In this document: positions 25,687 to 34,495 of the stretch, in pieces
Position numbering within the stretch: the first letter of the stretch is position 1
Layout of the letters: every line of letters starts with the position of its first letter
DNA from: Acaryochloris sp. CCMEE 5410
GTDB lineage: Bacteria; Cyanobacteriota; Cyanobacteriia; Thermosynechococcales; Thermosynechococcaceae
Direction of reading: 5' to 3'
Assembly (NCBI RefSeq): GCF_000238775.2
Contig: NZ_AFEJ02000001.1
Span: 1,426,001 to 1,490,000 of the forward strand
DNA length: 64,000 nucleotides
Translations under genes and position numbers: made by a program
The notes under the pieces: model-generated
Told to the model about the DNA's origin: nothing
The model's database searches: none
What the model saw: only the letters and a program-made list of their open reading frames with translations

Positions 25687-25950
25687 TTAGGCTAAATGTC
25701 GCTGGAGTACTGAGCGTGGGGCACGGCGAACACAACAGCGAATGGTCTGATGTCCCAATCGAGTACAGGCTTCAAAACGATGGCATCCTGAGAACCCGTA
25801 ATATTGACCTTCAACTTCTAGGACTTCAATCGGAGTTTGCAGACCAATTTCTGCAATGGAGACCATTAAGGCTTCGACTCGCTGCTGATCATTTTGCCGA
25901 TAAAGGGGGCGACGAATGGATTGAAGGGGGAGGTCTAGGATGCGAGCCAT
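25687..25950 (-). CDS. srx: sulfiredoxin
   Basis: An 87-residue ParB/sulfiredoxin-fold protein with the signature GFSGCHRFEA; Cys56 is the catalytic cysteine that reduces sulfinylated 2-Cys peroxiredoxin at the expense of ATP. The N-terminal LPLQSIRRPLYRQND matches the I-x-R-P-L segment of the family. The length is that of cyanobacterial Srx, without the longer eukaryotic N-terminus. A ParB-like fold of other function is the alternative, but the S-G-C-H-R motif argues for Srx. Upstream of dps on the same strand. Confidence 0.88.
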   Translation of the reverse strand: MARILDLPLQSIRRPLYRQNDQQRVEALMVSIAEIGLQTPIEVLEVEGQYYGFSGCHRFEACTRLGHQTIRCCVRRAPRSVLQRHLA

Positions 25951-25972
25951 AAGCGAGTGCCATTCAATAGTT

Positions 25973-25993
25973 AAATCATAGTCGTTATGACTT
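25973..25993. promoter_or_regulatory. short dyad upstream of srx-dps, candidate operator
   Basis: TCATA-GTCGT-TATGA (25976-25990) with partly matching flanks forms a small dyad 23-43 bases before the srx start. Its size is similar to Fur/PerR-type sites, but it does not match a consensus well. Confidence 0.25.
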
Positions 25994-26077
25994 CGCTTTG
26001 CAATGGGTAATTTATCTTACCTCCCAACACCTCTCCATGGATGAGGCCTGCTCATTTATAAACGGCCGAAAAATGAC

Positions 26078-27205
26078 CTAGGACTCTGCTAAGAAGCTGT
26101 CTATGTCGGGAACATCCACCCAGGCTGCTTGGTGATGAGACTGGTGAGCCAAGTCCATGAGCAGTTGTGAATAGATCCCTTCCTTGAGGGAGGGAGCGGT
26201 GGCTTGACCTTTTTGAATCATTTCTACCCAATGCTCGACGACTCTCATGGTTGGGGCAATTCGACCGTCAGGATAGGTTTGTTTAAATTGCAGCCAATCG
26301 GAGATAGGAAGGTCTTGTAACTCAGCACCAGACTGACTCCCTTGTAACTGGAAGCCGTGGATATAGTCCTTGGGATTTTGGCTACCGAGAACTAAGGTGC
26401 CCCGATCTCCGTAGACTTCTACCCAATGTCCGCGACCGGCATAGGTCGTCGCACTAATATTAATCTGGCAAGTACAGCCATCTTGCAGCTCCAACATCAA
26501 AACGCAAGTATCATCGGCATCCACAAGCTTTGCTTTGCTACTGTCCGGATCAGGGCGAGCAGGAATTGTGGTGATTAGTCGGGCACAGAGCCGCTTTACT
26601 GGCCCAAATAACCAGGCAACATAATCGAAGGTATGGGAGGCCAATGCACCTAGAGAGCCACCCCCTAATTCTTTGCTAGCATGCCAACTCCAAGGGCGAT
26701 TCGGATCAGCCCGTCCTGGGACGAGCCAGTCGATCTTGATCAGTCGGGTTTGACCTACGTAGTTTTGGGTGAGTAAGGTTTTGAGCTGCATCCAGGCTGG
26801 CACAAATCGAAACTCAAAGTTGAGGGTTGCCTGCAAGTTTTGCTTTTGCATCAGGTGATAAAGTTTGCGAGCATCCCCGGCATTAAGGGTGGTCGGTTTT
26901 TCCAGAAATAAATGTTTGCCGGAGTTGAGCACCATCTCTGCCATCTCGTAGTGCTGGAAGGGAGGGGTTGAGATGCTAACCCCCTGTATATCGGGTCTTC
27001 CCAGGATCTCAGCTAGGTTATTAGAGGCAAAGGGGATGTTGTTTGCGGATGCGATCGCAGATGCTTTATCGGCATCTCGGTTATAGACCGCCAAGAGCTG
27101 GGTCCCAGGAAAATCTCGAAAAGCGGGGATATGAACCTTTTGACCAAACCCAGTACCGACGACGGCGACACCGATTGCAGATTGAGAAGCGTGTTCAGCT
27201 GACAT
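26078..27205 (-). CDS. Gfo/Idh/MocA-family NAD(P)-dependent oxidoreductase
   Basis: From the ATG at 27205 the protein has about 375 residues; an upstream in-frame ATG at 27250 would add 15 residues not typical of the family. The Rossmann motif is VAVVGTGFGQKVHIPAF, and the sugar-dehydrogenase signature FLEKPTTLNAGDARKLY contains the conserved Glu-Lys-Pro. GGGSLGALASHTFDYVAWLFG holds the conserved His of the C-terminal domain. Family members oxidise or reduce sugars and inositols, or act as biliverdin reductase-like enzymes; the substrate here is not evident. It stands alone. Confidence 0.88.
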   Translation of the reverse strand: MSAEHASQSAIGVAVVGTGFGQKVHIPAFRDFPGTQLLAVYNRDADKASAIASANNIPFASNNLAEILGRPDIQGVSISTPPFQHYEMAEMVLNSGKHLFLEKPTTLNAGDARKLYHLMQKQNLQATLNFEFRFVPAWMQLKTLLTQNYVGQTRLIKIDWLVPGRADPNRPWSWHASKELGGGSLGALASHTFDYVAWLFGPVKRLCARLITTIPARPDPDSSKAKLVDADDTCVLMLELQDGCTCQINISATTYAGRGHWVEVYGDRGTLVLGSQNPKDYIHGFQLQGSQSGAELQDLPISDWLQFKQTYPDGRIAPTMRVVEHWVEMIQKGQATAPSLKEGIYSQLLMDLAHQSHHQAAWVDVPDIDSFLAES

Positions 27206-27443
27206 AGATTTAATTAGGTGCAATGAACAAATTGGCACAATCCGTATCATACCGACCGCCAGGGAATAGCTGAATGCATAAAATCGATTTCGCCAGATTC
27301 TTTAGGATTTATCCCTGATTCTGCCTCAGCAATCGTCTTAAATTGATTAGACTGTATATGCGAACTAAACGGTTCAATCCATTGGATGACATTATAGAAC
27401 CGTTTGATTTTGTTTATCTCTGTCCTTCTCACCTATTGCATCA

Positions 27444-28181
27444 ATGACAGATTCAACAGCAGAATCCATCCTGGCAACCACCACGGGGTTACTGACGTAC
27501 TATTGCTACGAAGCTGAGAGCCAAGCTCAAGACTCTTTGTTGGATCGTTGGTTTGGAGATTATTCCCCTGAATGGGTACGGCTGGCCCTGATTGAGTCCT
27601 TGTATCGAGGGCGGTATAAAACAATCTCTGTGGGCGGATTGCTAGCTGATTGGAAGCGAAAAGGACAGCCTCTATATCACTTCAACCGAGAATTCGAAGC
27701 CCTGATTTGTCACAAATTCCCGCAAATTAAGTTTAAGCAAGCAGACACATCAGTTGACTCGCAGACTAAACTCCAACCGCCCGTGTTGAGTAAGAGGCAG
27801 ACTCCACAACCGAAATCAACGATTGTAGCGACAGAAGTTAACAAGGTATTGAATCAGCCAGAAGCTGATTTTCTGATGGAGCAAAACTTACAGAGGTCTG
27901 AACCAGACATGGGCTCAAGCTTGGATGAGAACAGGATGCCCATAAGTCATAAGCTATGGAGTTTTGTCGCTGAGGTGTCTAGTAACCAGTCCCTAACGTC
28001 TGGCTATTCTCATCCCTCATCGCTAGGGAAGGATTTGAACGCTCCTTCAGAAAAATCTGTATGGGACAAAATATCTCAAAAGACTGAGGTAGCCCCAATT
28101 GATCAATTTATTCCTAACCAAGAAGTTCCTGAACATTACCAGAAGTTGGTAGGATTAGTCTCCAATCGAACGACCCATTAG
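27444..28181 (+). CDS. hypothetical cyanobacterial protein, 245 aa
   Basis: The first ~100 residues look like a folded domain (LDRWFGDYSPEWVRLALIESLYRGRYKTISVGGLL, then W-K-R-K-G-Q-P-L-Y-H-F-N-R-E-F-E) that I associate with uncharacterised cyanobacterial proteins of similar architecture. The rest is polar, Ser/Gln/Pro-rich and probably disordered until a short C-terminal segment (IDQFIPNQEVPEHYQKLVGLV). The W-x-x-x-G repeated helix pattern could suggest DNA- or protein-binding, but this is not established. ATG start. Divergent from the oxidoreductase gene. Confidence 0.65.
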   Translation: MTDSTAESILATTTGLLTYYCYEAESQAQDSLLDRWFGDYSPEWVRLALIESLYRGRYKTISVGGLLADWKRKGQPLYHFNREFEALICHKFPQIKFKQADTSVDSQTKLQPPVLSKRQTPQPKSTIVATEVNKVLNQPEADFLMEQNLQRSEPDMGSSLDENRMPISHKLWSFVAEVSSNQSLTSGYSHPSSLGKDLNAPSEKSVWDKISQKTEVAPIDQFIPNQEVPEHYQKLVGLVSNRTTH

Positions 28182-28430
28182 TGCTAAAAATCAAGCTAAG
28201 GTGAGCCATATCTATTGATATTTTATCTTCTTGATTTCTGCCCCATAAACTCACCAGATTTGAAGCTCAGAAGAGACTTGATCCCGATCTCGATTTTTAA
28301 GACTTTGAGAGAATAATGAGCCATCCTAGAGTACTTTTTCCTCTCCTTTGGTTCAGTGGACAAGAACTGCTCAAAGACCCTATACTGGACCCTCATCATC
28401 TGTTTAGCGTTTTGGTACTAGGAGGGAACT

Positions 28431-28796
28431 ATTCCTGAACAGCTAACCCTGACCGTAAGCTTACGAGGCACACGAGATATCAGGGAGAAATACCAACTTT
28501 TTCGCCTCACAGGCTTACTAGATGCGTTTTCAGAGCCTGTTTTTCGTAAGGTTATGACCAAGTGTCTAGATGACAGCCCCTTTCACGTTATTTTGGACCT
28601 TTCCAAAATTGACTTTATTGACAGCTCGGGCTTGGGAGTACTCGTGCAGTTGGCTAAAAAAGCACAAACTGCTGGGGGATCATTCCAAATTGTCTCTAAT
28701 CCAAGAGTGACCCAAACCGTGAAGCTGGTTCGATTGGAAAGTTTTCTGTCGTTGCAACCCAACGTGGATACTGCGATCGCAAATGTTGATAAATAA
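28431..28796 (+). CDS. STAS-domain anti-sigma-factor antagonist, apparent ATT start
   Basis: The STAS core is clear: HVILDLSKIDFIDSSGLGVLV contains the Ser-Ser phosphoacceptor region of SpoIIAA-type antagonists. The first ATG in frame (28554) would remove the N-terminal strand and helix. Reading upstream, the frame stays open and encodes LTLTVSLRGTRD and YQLFRLTGLLDAFSE, the usual N-terminus of cyanobacterial members, back to a stop at 28419. No ATG, GTG or TTG occurs there. GGAGGG at 28421 sits five bases before an ATT at 28431, so ATT is the likely start, giving 121 residues. The partner kinase or phosphatase is not nearby. Confidence 0.82.
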   Translation: MPEQLTLTVSLRGTRDIREKYQLFRLTGLLDAFSEPVFRKVMTKCLDDSPFHVILDLSKIDFIDSSGLGVLVQLAKKAQTAGGSFQIVSNPRVTQTVKLVRLESFLSLQPNVDTAIANVDK

Positions 28797-28903
28797 CTCG
28801 AGCTATCGTTTTCAACCCATCGTGATAGTTAATCCAGTTAAAAATCATATCTAAAATAGATTCCTGATGTCCCTCCTTGTTGCTTAGTACCTGAGCAACA
28901 GCG

Positions 28904-29335
28904 ATGCTATATTGTCTCCCCTTTCCATTCCTCCAACCAGCGTCCCTTTCTCTTGCAGAAGTGCGGTCAGTTTCGCCAGCAGCACTGGCCTATATCGGAG
29001 ATGCTGTCTTTGAGCTATATATAAGACGTTACTGCCTTCTGCCTCCATCTCGGTTGCGAGACTATCACCAGAAGGTCGTGTCTTATGTTCGGGCTGAGAC
29101 ACAGGCTGAAATGGTTCGAGACCTTTATCCTCTGTTGTCAGATGATGAGCAAGCAATCCTCAAGCAAGGTAGAAATGCTGCGGCAGGAGGCCCTAAAAGA
29201 ATTAATCTAGAGACTTATCAATACGCAACGGGTTTTGAAGCCTTGATTGGTTATCTCTATCTTACGGATACCACTCGCTTGGAAGATCTGCTAGCTCAAA
29301 TTAAGTTTGATCGCTCATCGCCTGATCCTGCTTAA
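28904..29335 (+). CDS. mrnC: Mini-ribonuclease 3
   Basis: A 143-residue RNase III catalytic domain without a dsRNA-binding domain, the hallmark of Mini-III. The signature LAYIGDAVFELYIRRY carries the catalytic Asp, and YQYATGFEALIGYLYL the second metal-binding Glu. GRNAAAGGPKRI is the conserved central loop. In Bacillus the enzyme trims 23S rRNA precursors. It sits directly before an RlmB-type methyltransferase gene, as in many bacteria, so both act on 23S rRNA. Confidence 0.92.
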   Translation: MLYCLPFPFLQPASLSLAEVRSVSPAALAYIGDAVFELYIRRYCLLPPSRLRDYHQKVVSYVRAETQAEMVRDLYPLLSDDEQAILKQGRNAAAGGPKRINLETYQYATGFEALIGYLYLTDTTRLEDLLAQIKFDRSSPDPA

Positions 29336-29400
29336 AATAGCTTCAGTTTAATTTTGCCCTGCACGTAGTATTTGTCCCGTAGCTCGAGAGTTTCATCCCT

Positions 29401-30324
29401 ATGACTAAAGCGCGGCCATCCCATAATAATCACGGTAAAAGTAAGCCGCGCAAACCACAGCGCTCTTATTCATCAGCCAAAAAGTCCCATCGTCAATCGA
29501 CGTCCTCACGGCCACCTCAGAAACCTAGAGTGTTGCCTAAAGAGCCTGCCCAGGTTGAAGAGGAGAAGGGAGACTTAATCTATGGACGCCATTCAGTTCT
29601 GTCAGCCCTGGAGCATCAACGGTCTTTAAACCGGGTTTGGATTGTGTCTCGTCTCCGTTACGATCCCCGCTTTCATAGTCTTCTCAACCAAGCCAAATCT
29701 CAAGGCACCATTATTGATGAGGTGGATCATCGGCGACTGAATCAACTGACCCAGCAAGCAACCCACCAAGGGATCGCTGCTCAAGTGGCGGCCTATGAAT
29801 ATTTAGATATCTTGACGTTGATAGAGCAAGCTAACGCTGCTAACCCTAAACCCGTCATTATTGCTGCTGATAGTATTACTGATCCCCATAATCTAGGAGC
29901 TATGATTCGAACGGCTGAGGCTTTAGGGGCGCAGGGGGTGATTATTCCCCAAAGGCGAGCTGCGGGGGTCACTTCAGTGGTTGCTAAAGTAGCGACCGGG
30001 GCCTTAGAAACTTTGGCGATTGCTCGGGTGGTTAACCTTAACCAGGGACTTGAGCAGCTTAAAAAAGCTGGATTTTGGATTTATGGGTTGAGTACTTCAG
30101 CACCACAATCTATCCATACCGTGACTTTTACAGAGCCCACTGTATTAGTGATTGGCGCTGAAGGTCCAGGGTTGAGTGTTTCCACTCAGCATCATTGTGA
30201 CCAAATGGTGTCGATCCCATTGCAAGGGAAAACAGCCAGCTTGAATGCGTCTGTAGCAACGGGTATGGCCCTTTATGAGGTCTATCGTCAACGTTGGGTA
30301 GAAACCCTCCATTTGCATCCTTGA
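29401..30324 (+). CDS. rlmB: TrmH/RlmB-family 23S rRNA 2'-O-methyltransferase
   Basis: A 307-residue protein. The first ~60 residues are basic and low-complexity (Lys/Arg/Ser/Pro), probably RNA-binding. Next comes the substrate-binding L30e-like domain ([13 protein letters not shown]), then the SPOUT knot: [20 protein letters not shown] (motif 1 with the catalytic Asn/Arg), [12 protein letters not shown] (motif 2) and [22 protein letters not shown] (motif 3). RlmB methylates G2251 of 23S rRNA in E. coli; the exact target of this homologue is inferred. It lies 65 bases after mrnC. Confidence 0.9.
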   Translation: MTKARPSHNNHGKSKPRKPQRSYSSAKKSHRQSTSSRPPQKPRVLPKEPAQVEEEKGDLIYGRHSVLSALEHQRSLNRVWIVSRLRYDPRFHSLLNQAKSQGTIIDEVDHRRLNQLTQQATHQGIAAQVAAYEYLDILTLIEQANAANPKPVIIAADSITDPHNLGAMIRTAEALGAQGVIIPQRRAAGVTSVVAKVATGALETLAIARVVNLNQGLEQLKKAGFWIYGLSTSAPQSIHTVTFTEPTVLVIGAEGPGLSVSTQHHCDQMVSIPLQGKTASLNASVATGMALYEVYRQRWVETLHLHP

Positions 30325-30425
30325 CGTATACAGATGTTACAGAATATAAAGAGGCTCTACCCTAAACTATTAGCCGAGATGGTTTGAAATTAGGATCTAG
30401 CATTGCAGAGGAAAATGTTTTCACC

Positions 30426-30731
30426 ATGACGACAAAAGATAACACTACAGATTTGTCGAGCCGCTTTGCCGAATTCTATAATCGCTTAGGATTAGCCTGG
30501 TGGGTTGAAATCAAGACATCTTCGCCGGTTTGCATCTATTTTTTTGGCCCTTTTATCAGTCAAAAAGACGCAGAAGAGGCTTTACCTGGTTATATTGAGG
30601 ACCTAGAGGCTGAGCAGGCTCAAACGATTGTGACGGATGTCAAACGCTGCAAACCGACCCAATTGACGGTTTGTGATGAACCCGATGTTGAGCCCGTTAT
30701 CCCTGTCAAAATCAATCCCCAACTGAATTGA
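30426..30731 (+). CDS. DUF1816 protein
   Basis: The ATG at 30426, with GAGGAAAA about 10 bases upstream, is preferred over an in-frame TTG at 30384. The 101-residue product has the DUF1816 core: LAWWVEIKTSSPVCIYFFGPF followed by an acidic helix (SQKDAEEALPGYIEDLEAEQA) and I-V-T-D-V-K-R-C-K-P. In cyanobacteria such proteins are related to the CpcD/phycobilisome linker-like small domains, but the function is not established. Its stop overlaps the 3' end of the convergent hydrolase gene by 20 bases. Confidence 0.8.
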   Translation: MTTKDNTTDLSSRFAEFYNRLGLAWWVEIKTSSPVCIYFFGPFISQKDAEEALPGYIEDLEAEQAQTIVTDVKRCKPTQLTVCDEPDVEPVIPVKINPQLN

Positions 30732-31566
30732 GAGTGGCCCTAGGAGTCTTCTTCAGCCATATCTGCAGATCTCGCTCTATCTGTTCAGGTATTTCCCAGG
30801 GCAGCAGATGGGCGGTTTGCTCATAACAAATCCACTCACTGATCGGGATCAGTTCAGCAGTGGTTTGACTAGAGGCTGGCGTAATGTGGCGATCTTGAGC
30901 CCCTGCCAATACGAGGCAAGGACACTGAATTTCTTTGAGTTGCTCCTCTTGGTTATATCCCTGCCGTAAAGCTTGATTGAGCGCCGCTTGGGCATATTTA
31001 GAAGTGCGAATAAAAGCTGGAACTGCGTAGCGAGCTAAATATTCATAGGCCTTCGGGGTTTGCTGCACTATTAAATAGCGAAACAAGGAGCGCTTTCCCA
31101 GCAGATTGATATTCCAACGCCAGCCCGGTCGTAGCCAGTTGATGATCCCTGCCAGACCTGTAAAGAGATTGTCTTGCCAGGTAATGGGAGGGTGATTACT
31201 GCGAGGATAGGCTGCTGTCGCCACTAGAATGAGCCCGCTGACGCGTTCAGGATAACGGACCGCTAACTCCATCGCCAAAATGCCGCCTAAAGACCATCCT
31301 AGAATCAAACATTGTTGAATATGATTTTGGTCGAGTAGGTGGATCAGATCTTGAAGGTGATCCTCCATGGTAAAGGCCGCACGGGTTTGACTCTGACCAT
31401 ACCCCCGTAGATCAGGAGATAAAGTTTTATATTTTTTTGATAAAAAATGGGTAAAAATACCCATGCACTGGCCTGAGCCTGGATGGCCGTGTAAGCAGAG
31501 AATGGGGAAGCCTGCCCCAGAGATCTCAACGGCTAAGCTAGGGGAAGATAAAGGATCTTTGGTCAC
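30712..31566 (-). CDS. alpha/beta hydrolase
   Basis: A 284-residue alpha/beta-hydrolase fold protein. The oxyanion-hole strand reads ILCLHGHPGSGQC, the nucleophile elbow LILGWSLGGILAMELA (Ser in G-W-S-L-G), and the acid is in VLAGAQDRHITP, with the catalytic His in the C-terminal QTAHLLPWE. The fold covers esterases, lipases and haloperoxidases; the substrate is unknown. Its start lies 15 bases after the carA stop, so it is very probably cotranscribed with carA. Confidence 0.88.
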   Translation of the reverse strand: MTKDPLSSPSLAVEISGAGFPILCLHGHPGSGQCMGIFTHFLSKKYKTLSPDLRGYGQSQTRAAFTMEDHLQDLIHLLDQNHIQQCLILGWSLGGILAMELAVRYPERVSGLILVATAAYPRSNHPPITWQDNLFTGLAGIINWLRPGWRWNINLLGKRSLFRYLIVQQTPKAYEYLARYAVPAFIRTSKYAQAALNQALRQGYNQEEQLKEIQCPCLVLAGAQDRHITPASSQTTAELIPISEWICYEQTAHLLPWEIPEQIERDLQIWLKKTPRATLNSVGD

Positions 31567-31581
31567 GGTGCTTAATGGGGC

Positions 31582-32739
31582 TTAGCTTCCTGAACGATGC
31601 TCAAGCATGGACTGCACAAACCGTGCAAATAAATAATCCGCATCATGGGGACCAGGGCTGGCTTCAGGGTGATATTGCACGGAGAAGACCGGTAAAGATT
31701 GGTGTTTTAGGCCAGCGATGGTCTGATCGTTGAGATTTAGATGGGTAACTTCCACTTCGGCCTGGGCCATGGATTCAGCACTCAAGGCAAAGCCATGGTT
31801 CTGACTAGTGATTTCAACCTGCTGCTGTAGTCCTGCCGGTTGATTCAGCCCTCGATGGCCAAATTTGAGTTTGAATGTATCGACCCCCAGAGATAATCCC
31901 AATAACTGGTGTCCCAAGCAGATGCCAAACATGGGCTTTTGTTCGGCCATCAGGGTTTTGGCTGTTTCAATACCTACCGTGACAGCGGCTGGATCTCCAG
32001 GACCGTTGGATAGGAAAATACCGTCTGGTTGATGGCTGAGAATATCAGCGGCAGAGGTATGAGCTGGAACTACAATGATTCGACATCCATAGCTTGCTAA
32101 GCGTCGCAGGATGTTTCGCTTGATCCCAAAATCGATGGCGACGACGGTCAGAGGGGGTTGAGTTGAGTCTGCAGGGGGAATGGACTCGCTAAATTCCCAA
32201 TCTATAGGGGTTGGGTCGACCCATTCGTAAGCGGTATGGGTGGTGACCCGCTCTGCCAAATTCAACCCTTCCATGGAGGGAGCTTGCAACACCGTTTCTA
32301 GCAAAGCGTTCGAGTCTAGTATTTCAGTGGAAATGGCGCCATTCATGGCACCAGCGGAACGGATCTTGCGAGTTAGGGCTCGTGTATCAATGCCGTAAAT
32401 TCCAGGGATATGGTGTTGTTGCAGGTAGTTGGATAGGGTGTGGGTGGACCGCCAATTGCTGGGTTGGTGACAAAGATTGCGGGCAATGGCCCCTTTGACT
32501 TGAGGACGGTCTGATTCTTCGTCTTCAATATTGACGCCCGTGTTGCCGAGTTCAGGATAAGTAAAGGTGACGAGCTGTCCACAATAGCTGGGATCTGTGA
32601 GTACTTCTTGATAGCCGGTCATGCCAGTATTAAAAACGACTTCCCCCACTGCAGTGCCAGGTGCGCCAAAGGACCACCCGCGATAGGAACTGCCATCAGC
32701 TAGAACCAAGAGGGCGGGTTGGGAATCAACGTTGAGCAT
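31582..32739 (-). CDS. carA: carbamoyl-phosphate synthase small subunit
   Basis: The internal ATG at 32739 ([25 protein letters not shown]) gives 385 residues, the normal CarA length; the longer frame overlaps the upstream FHA gene. The N-terminal CPSase domain has [18 protein letters not shown] and [13 protein letters not shown]. The class I glutaminase domain has [12 protein letters not shown] (nucleophile Cys) and [13 protein letters not shown] (His-Glu). It hydrolyses glutamine and passes ammonia to CarB for arginine and pyrimidine synthesis. carB is not in the window. Confidence 0.96.
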   Translation of the reverse strand: MLNVDSQPALLVLADGSSYRGWSFGAPGTAVGEVVFNTGMTGYQEVLTDPSYCGQLVTFTYPELGNTGVNIEDEESDRPQVKGAIARNLCHQPSNWRSTHTLSNYLQQHHIPGIYGIDTRALTRKIRSAGAMNGAISTEILDSNALLETVLQAPSMEGLNLAERVTTHTAYEWVDPTPIDWEFSESIPPADSTQPPLTVVAIDFGIKRNILRRLASYGCRIIVVPAHTSAADILSHQPDGIFLSNGPGDPAAVTVGIETAKTLMAEQKPMFGICLGHQLLGLSLGVDTFKLKFGHRGLNQPAGLQQQVEITSQNHGFALSAESMAQAEVEVTHLNLNDQTIAGLKHQSLPVFSVQYHPEASPGPHDADYLFARFVQSMLEHRSGS

Positions 32740-32779
32740 AGGGATGGATGGGGCGAATATCGAGTGGTTAAAAGGCAGG

Positions 32780-33730
32780 CTAATAGTAAACCTTAGTAAA
32801 GAATCGCACTTTCTGGAGTGCCTCTTCAATCACCTTCAAGAGTTGACGATGAAAATGGGCAGCATTGTATTGAGGGGGCGTTTGAAATTGAGAAGCGAGT
32901 AAATGCACCACTTGGGCGCCAACGTTATGGCTAGCAAGGGTTAAGTCTTCGGCTGTGGAGACCAACCGTTCTTGATCCTGTTCTGCGAAGGCCGCTTTCA
33001 TTTGCTCTAGGCTTTGCTGGGCCCGTTGCCCATAGGTTTCTAAAATCTCATGCTCAAATTCTCCATCTCCACCTGAAACCGTTTGAAGATGTTTCAAGTT
33101 GATGGGTAACTCCCGAATAAACAGCAAAGTGAATTTATCAGAGGGGCCAAAGTTGATCCGATCGCCGAATTGTAGGGGGTGTTGGTGGCCGGTGGGCAAC
33201 GGTACCTCATTAATATAGGTGCCGTTAGTGCTGTCTAAATCTGCGATCGCACATTGGTCCCGTACCATATGTAGGCACGCTTGTTGCCGCGAGACCACCT
33301 CAGAATTGGGAAAATCGAGTACGTCAATATGAGGATAACGTCCTGCCCCAGCCTTCCCAATCAAAATAGGGTTGATCTGAGCTGGCAAGGCCAATAGGGT
33401 TCCAGATTGAACATGCAGGAGGCGAAGAGACTCTTGCTGAAACTGGGTTGCATGAGGATCCAATTGTTCAACGAACTCGCTTTCAGGGCCTAGATTCACT
33501 GCTTTTAGACCCGGATAGGGGTTCTTAAGATAGGTAAAACTATTCTTGGCAATGAGATTTGCAGGCAAAAGCCTCAGGCCGCAATGATAGCAATATCGCG
33601 CAAATTCAAGTTGGGTCGCGCCACAATTTTGACAGCAAGGGATGTCAGTTAAGTCTTGCTGACATTGAGCACAGGTACTCTGCTGTTCGGGCTCATTTTG
33701 ATAAAAACAATAGGGGCAGAGCCGGTTCAT
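32780..33730 (-). CDS. zinc-ribbon + FHA-domain protein
   Basis: The ATG at 33730 with AAGGG upstream is preferred over GTG at 33760. Two or three Cys pairs at the N-terminus ([27 protein letters not shown]) form double zinc-ribbon modules. The FHA domain follows ([40 protein letters not shown]), which binds phosphothreonine. The last ~80 residues are helical. This architecture is common in cyanobacteria and likely reads out Ser/Thr kinase signals. carA starts about 40 bases downstream of its stop. Confidence 0.85.
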   Translation of the reverse strand: MNRLCPYCFYQNEPEQQSTCAQCQQDLTDIPCCQNCGATQLEFARYCYHCGLRLLPANLIAKNSFTYLKNPYPGLKAVNLGPESEFVEQLDPHATQFQQESLRLLHVQSGTLLALPAQINPILIGKAGAGRYPHIDVLDFPNSEVVSRQQACLHMVRDQCAIADLDSTNGTYINEVPLPTGHQHPLQFGDRINFGPSDKFTLLFIRELPINLKHLQTVSGGDGEFEHEILETYGQRAQQSLEQMKAAFAEQDQERLVSTAEDLTLASHNVGAQVVHLLASQFQTPPQYNAAHFHRQLLKVIEEALQKVRFFTKVYY

Positions 33731-33955
33731 GACCCTTGCATCAACGGGGGACAGCGACACGATAGCATTTTTCCATAAAGGCAGGTAGCACAGCAGTCTG
33801 GTGGGTTCATTTCAGGGGTGTTGCTGCCACCTAAGAAAAACCGTCGCTGAGTCTCGGAGTGAAAATGCCAGGGTCATTTAAAGCCCTGAGATCAGCTCCT
33901 TTGTTCGGCTGAACCCTTGCTAATATTGAGAGTCCCGTTAAAGTATTGTAAAGAC

Positions 33956-33981
33956 GTTAAGCCAATCTCATTCGGCTTAAC
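33956..33981. promoter_or_regulatory. 8-bp inverted repeat GTTAAGCC/GGCTTAAC
   Basis: A perfect 8-bp inverted repeat with a 10-base spacer lies about 42 bases before the ATG at 34023, in the promoter region. It could be an operator or an RNA hairpin. Confidence 0.35.
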
Positions 33982-34022
33982 CCTGCCCAGTAGGATTCAG
34001 ATCATTTGAAGGAGCGGTCCAG

Positions 34023-34415
34023 ATGAATGCGGCTGAGCAAGTCACAAACCCTGAATCTGCCACTAAAATAGCTGCCATTGTTAACTTATTTAAGCGGCAG
34101 TTCCCTGATGTCAAAGCCAACCTGAAGCCTTGGACCAATGACCCCGATACCCTGGAATGGGTGGATCCCTATTCCATCGATATGGGGTTTAATTTGCCTG
34201 CAGGACATACTCTGGTTCAACTACGAATGCATGACAACCGTTTGATTGGCATTGAAGCCTCCTGTTTTGGTCCGTTTGGCAGTCAACGATGGCGGTTCTC
34301 AACCATCGGCGATTGGACCTTTCTCGGCAACACCCCTCCTCCTGCAGGATTTCAATCGAAGCTCAAGCAAACTTTTCATGAAATTTTTCAGCTATATAAC
34401 GCTGCTTCCGAGTAG
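34023..34415 (+). CDS. hypothetical cyanobacterial protein, 130 aa
   Basis: A soluble protein of mixed alpha/beta composition. The stretch KRQFPDVKANLKPWTNDPDTLEWVDPYSIDMGFNLPAGHTLVQLRMHD looks like a compact fold, and the ending is helical (SKLKQTFHEIFQLYNAA). I do not recognise a named family, though the composition suggests a conserved cyanobacterial protein. AAGGAG lies eight bases before the ATG, a good ribosome binding site. It precedes the permease gene by 80 bases on the same strand. Confidence 0.65.
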   Translation: MNAAEQVTNPESATKIAAIVNLFKRQFPDVKANLKPWTNDPDTLEWVDPYSIDMGFNLPAGHTLVQLRMHDNRLIGIEASCFGPFGSQRWRFSTIGDWTFLGNTPPPAGFQSKLKQTFHEIFQLYNAASE

Positions 34416-34495
34416 ATCGATATAGACTCAATATCGTCCCGTTCTCGGGGTTTTGCTTTGCTCTTCAATTCAGTCCTCTGCCAGTAAGAGACCCC

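Noticed and set aside
25605-25952. Forward-strand 115-codon frame over srx
   Set aside because: It lies antisense to the well-supported sulfiredoxin gene and has no family features.
33940-33965. HLR1/RpaB-type direct repeats (TAAAG...TAAAG...TTAAG)
   Set aside because: The bases do not match the published GTTACA-type consensus closely enough on either strand.
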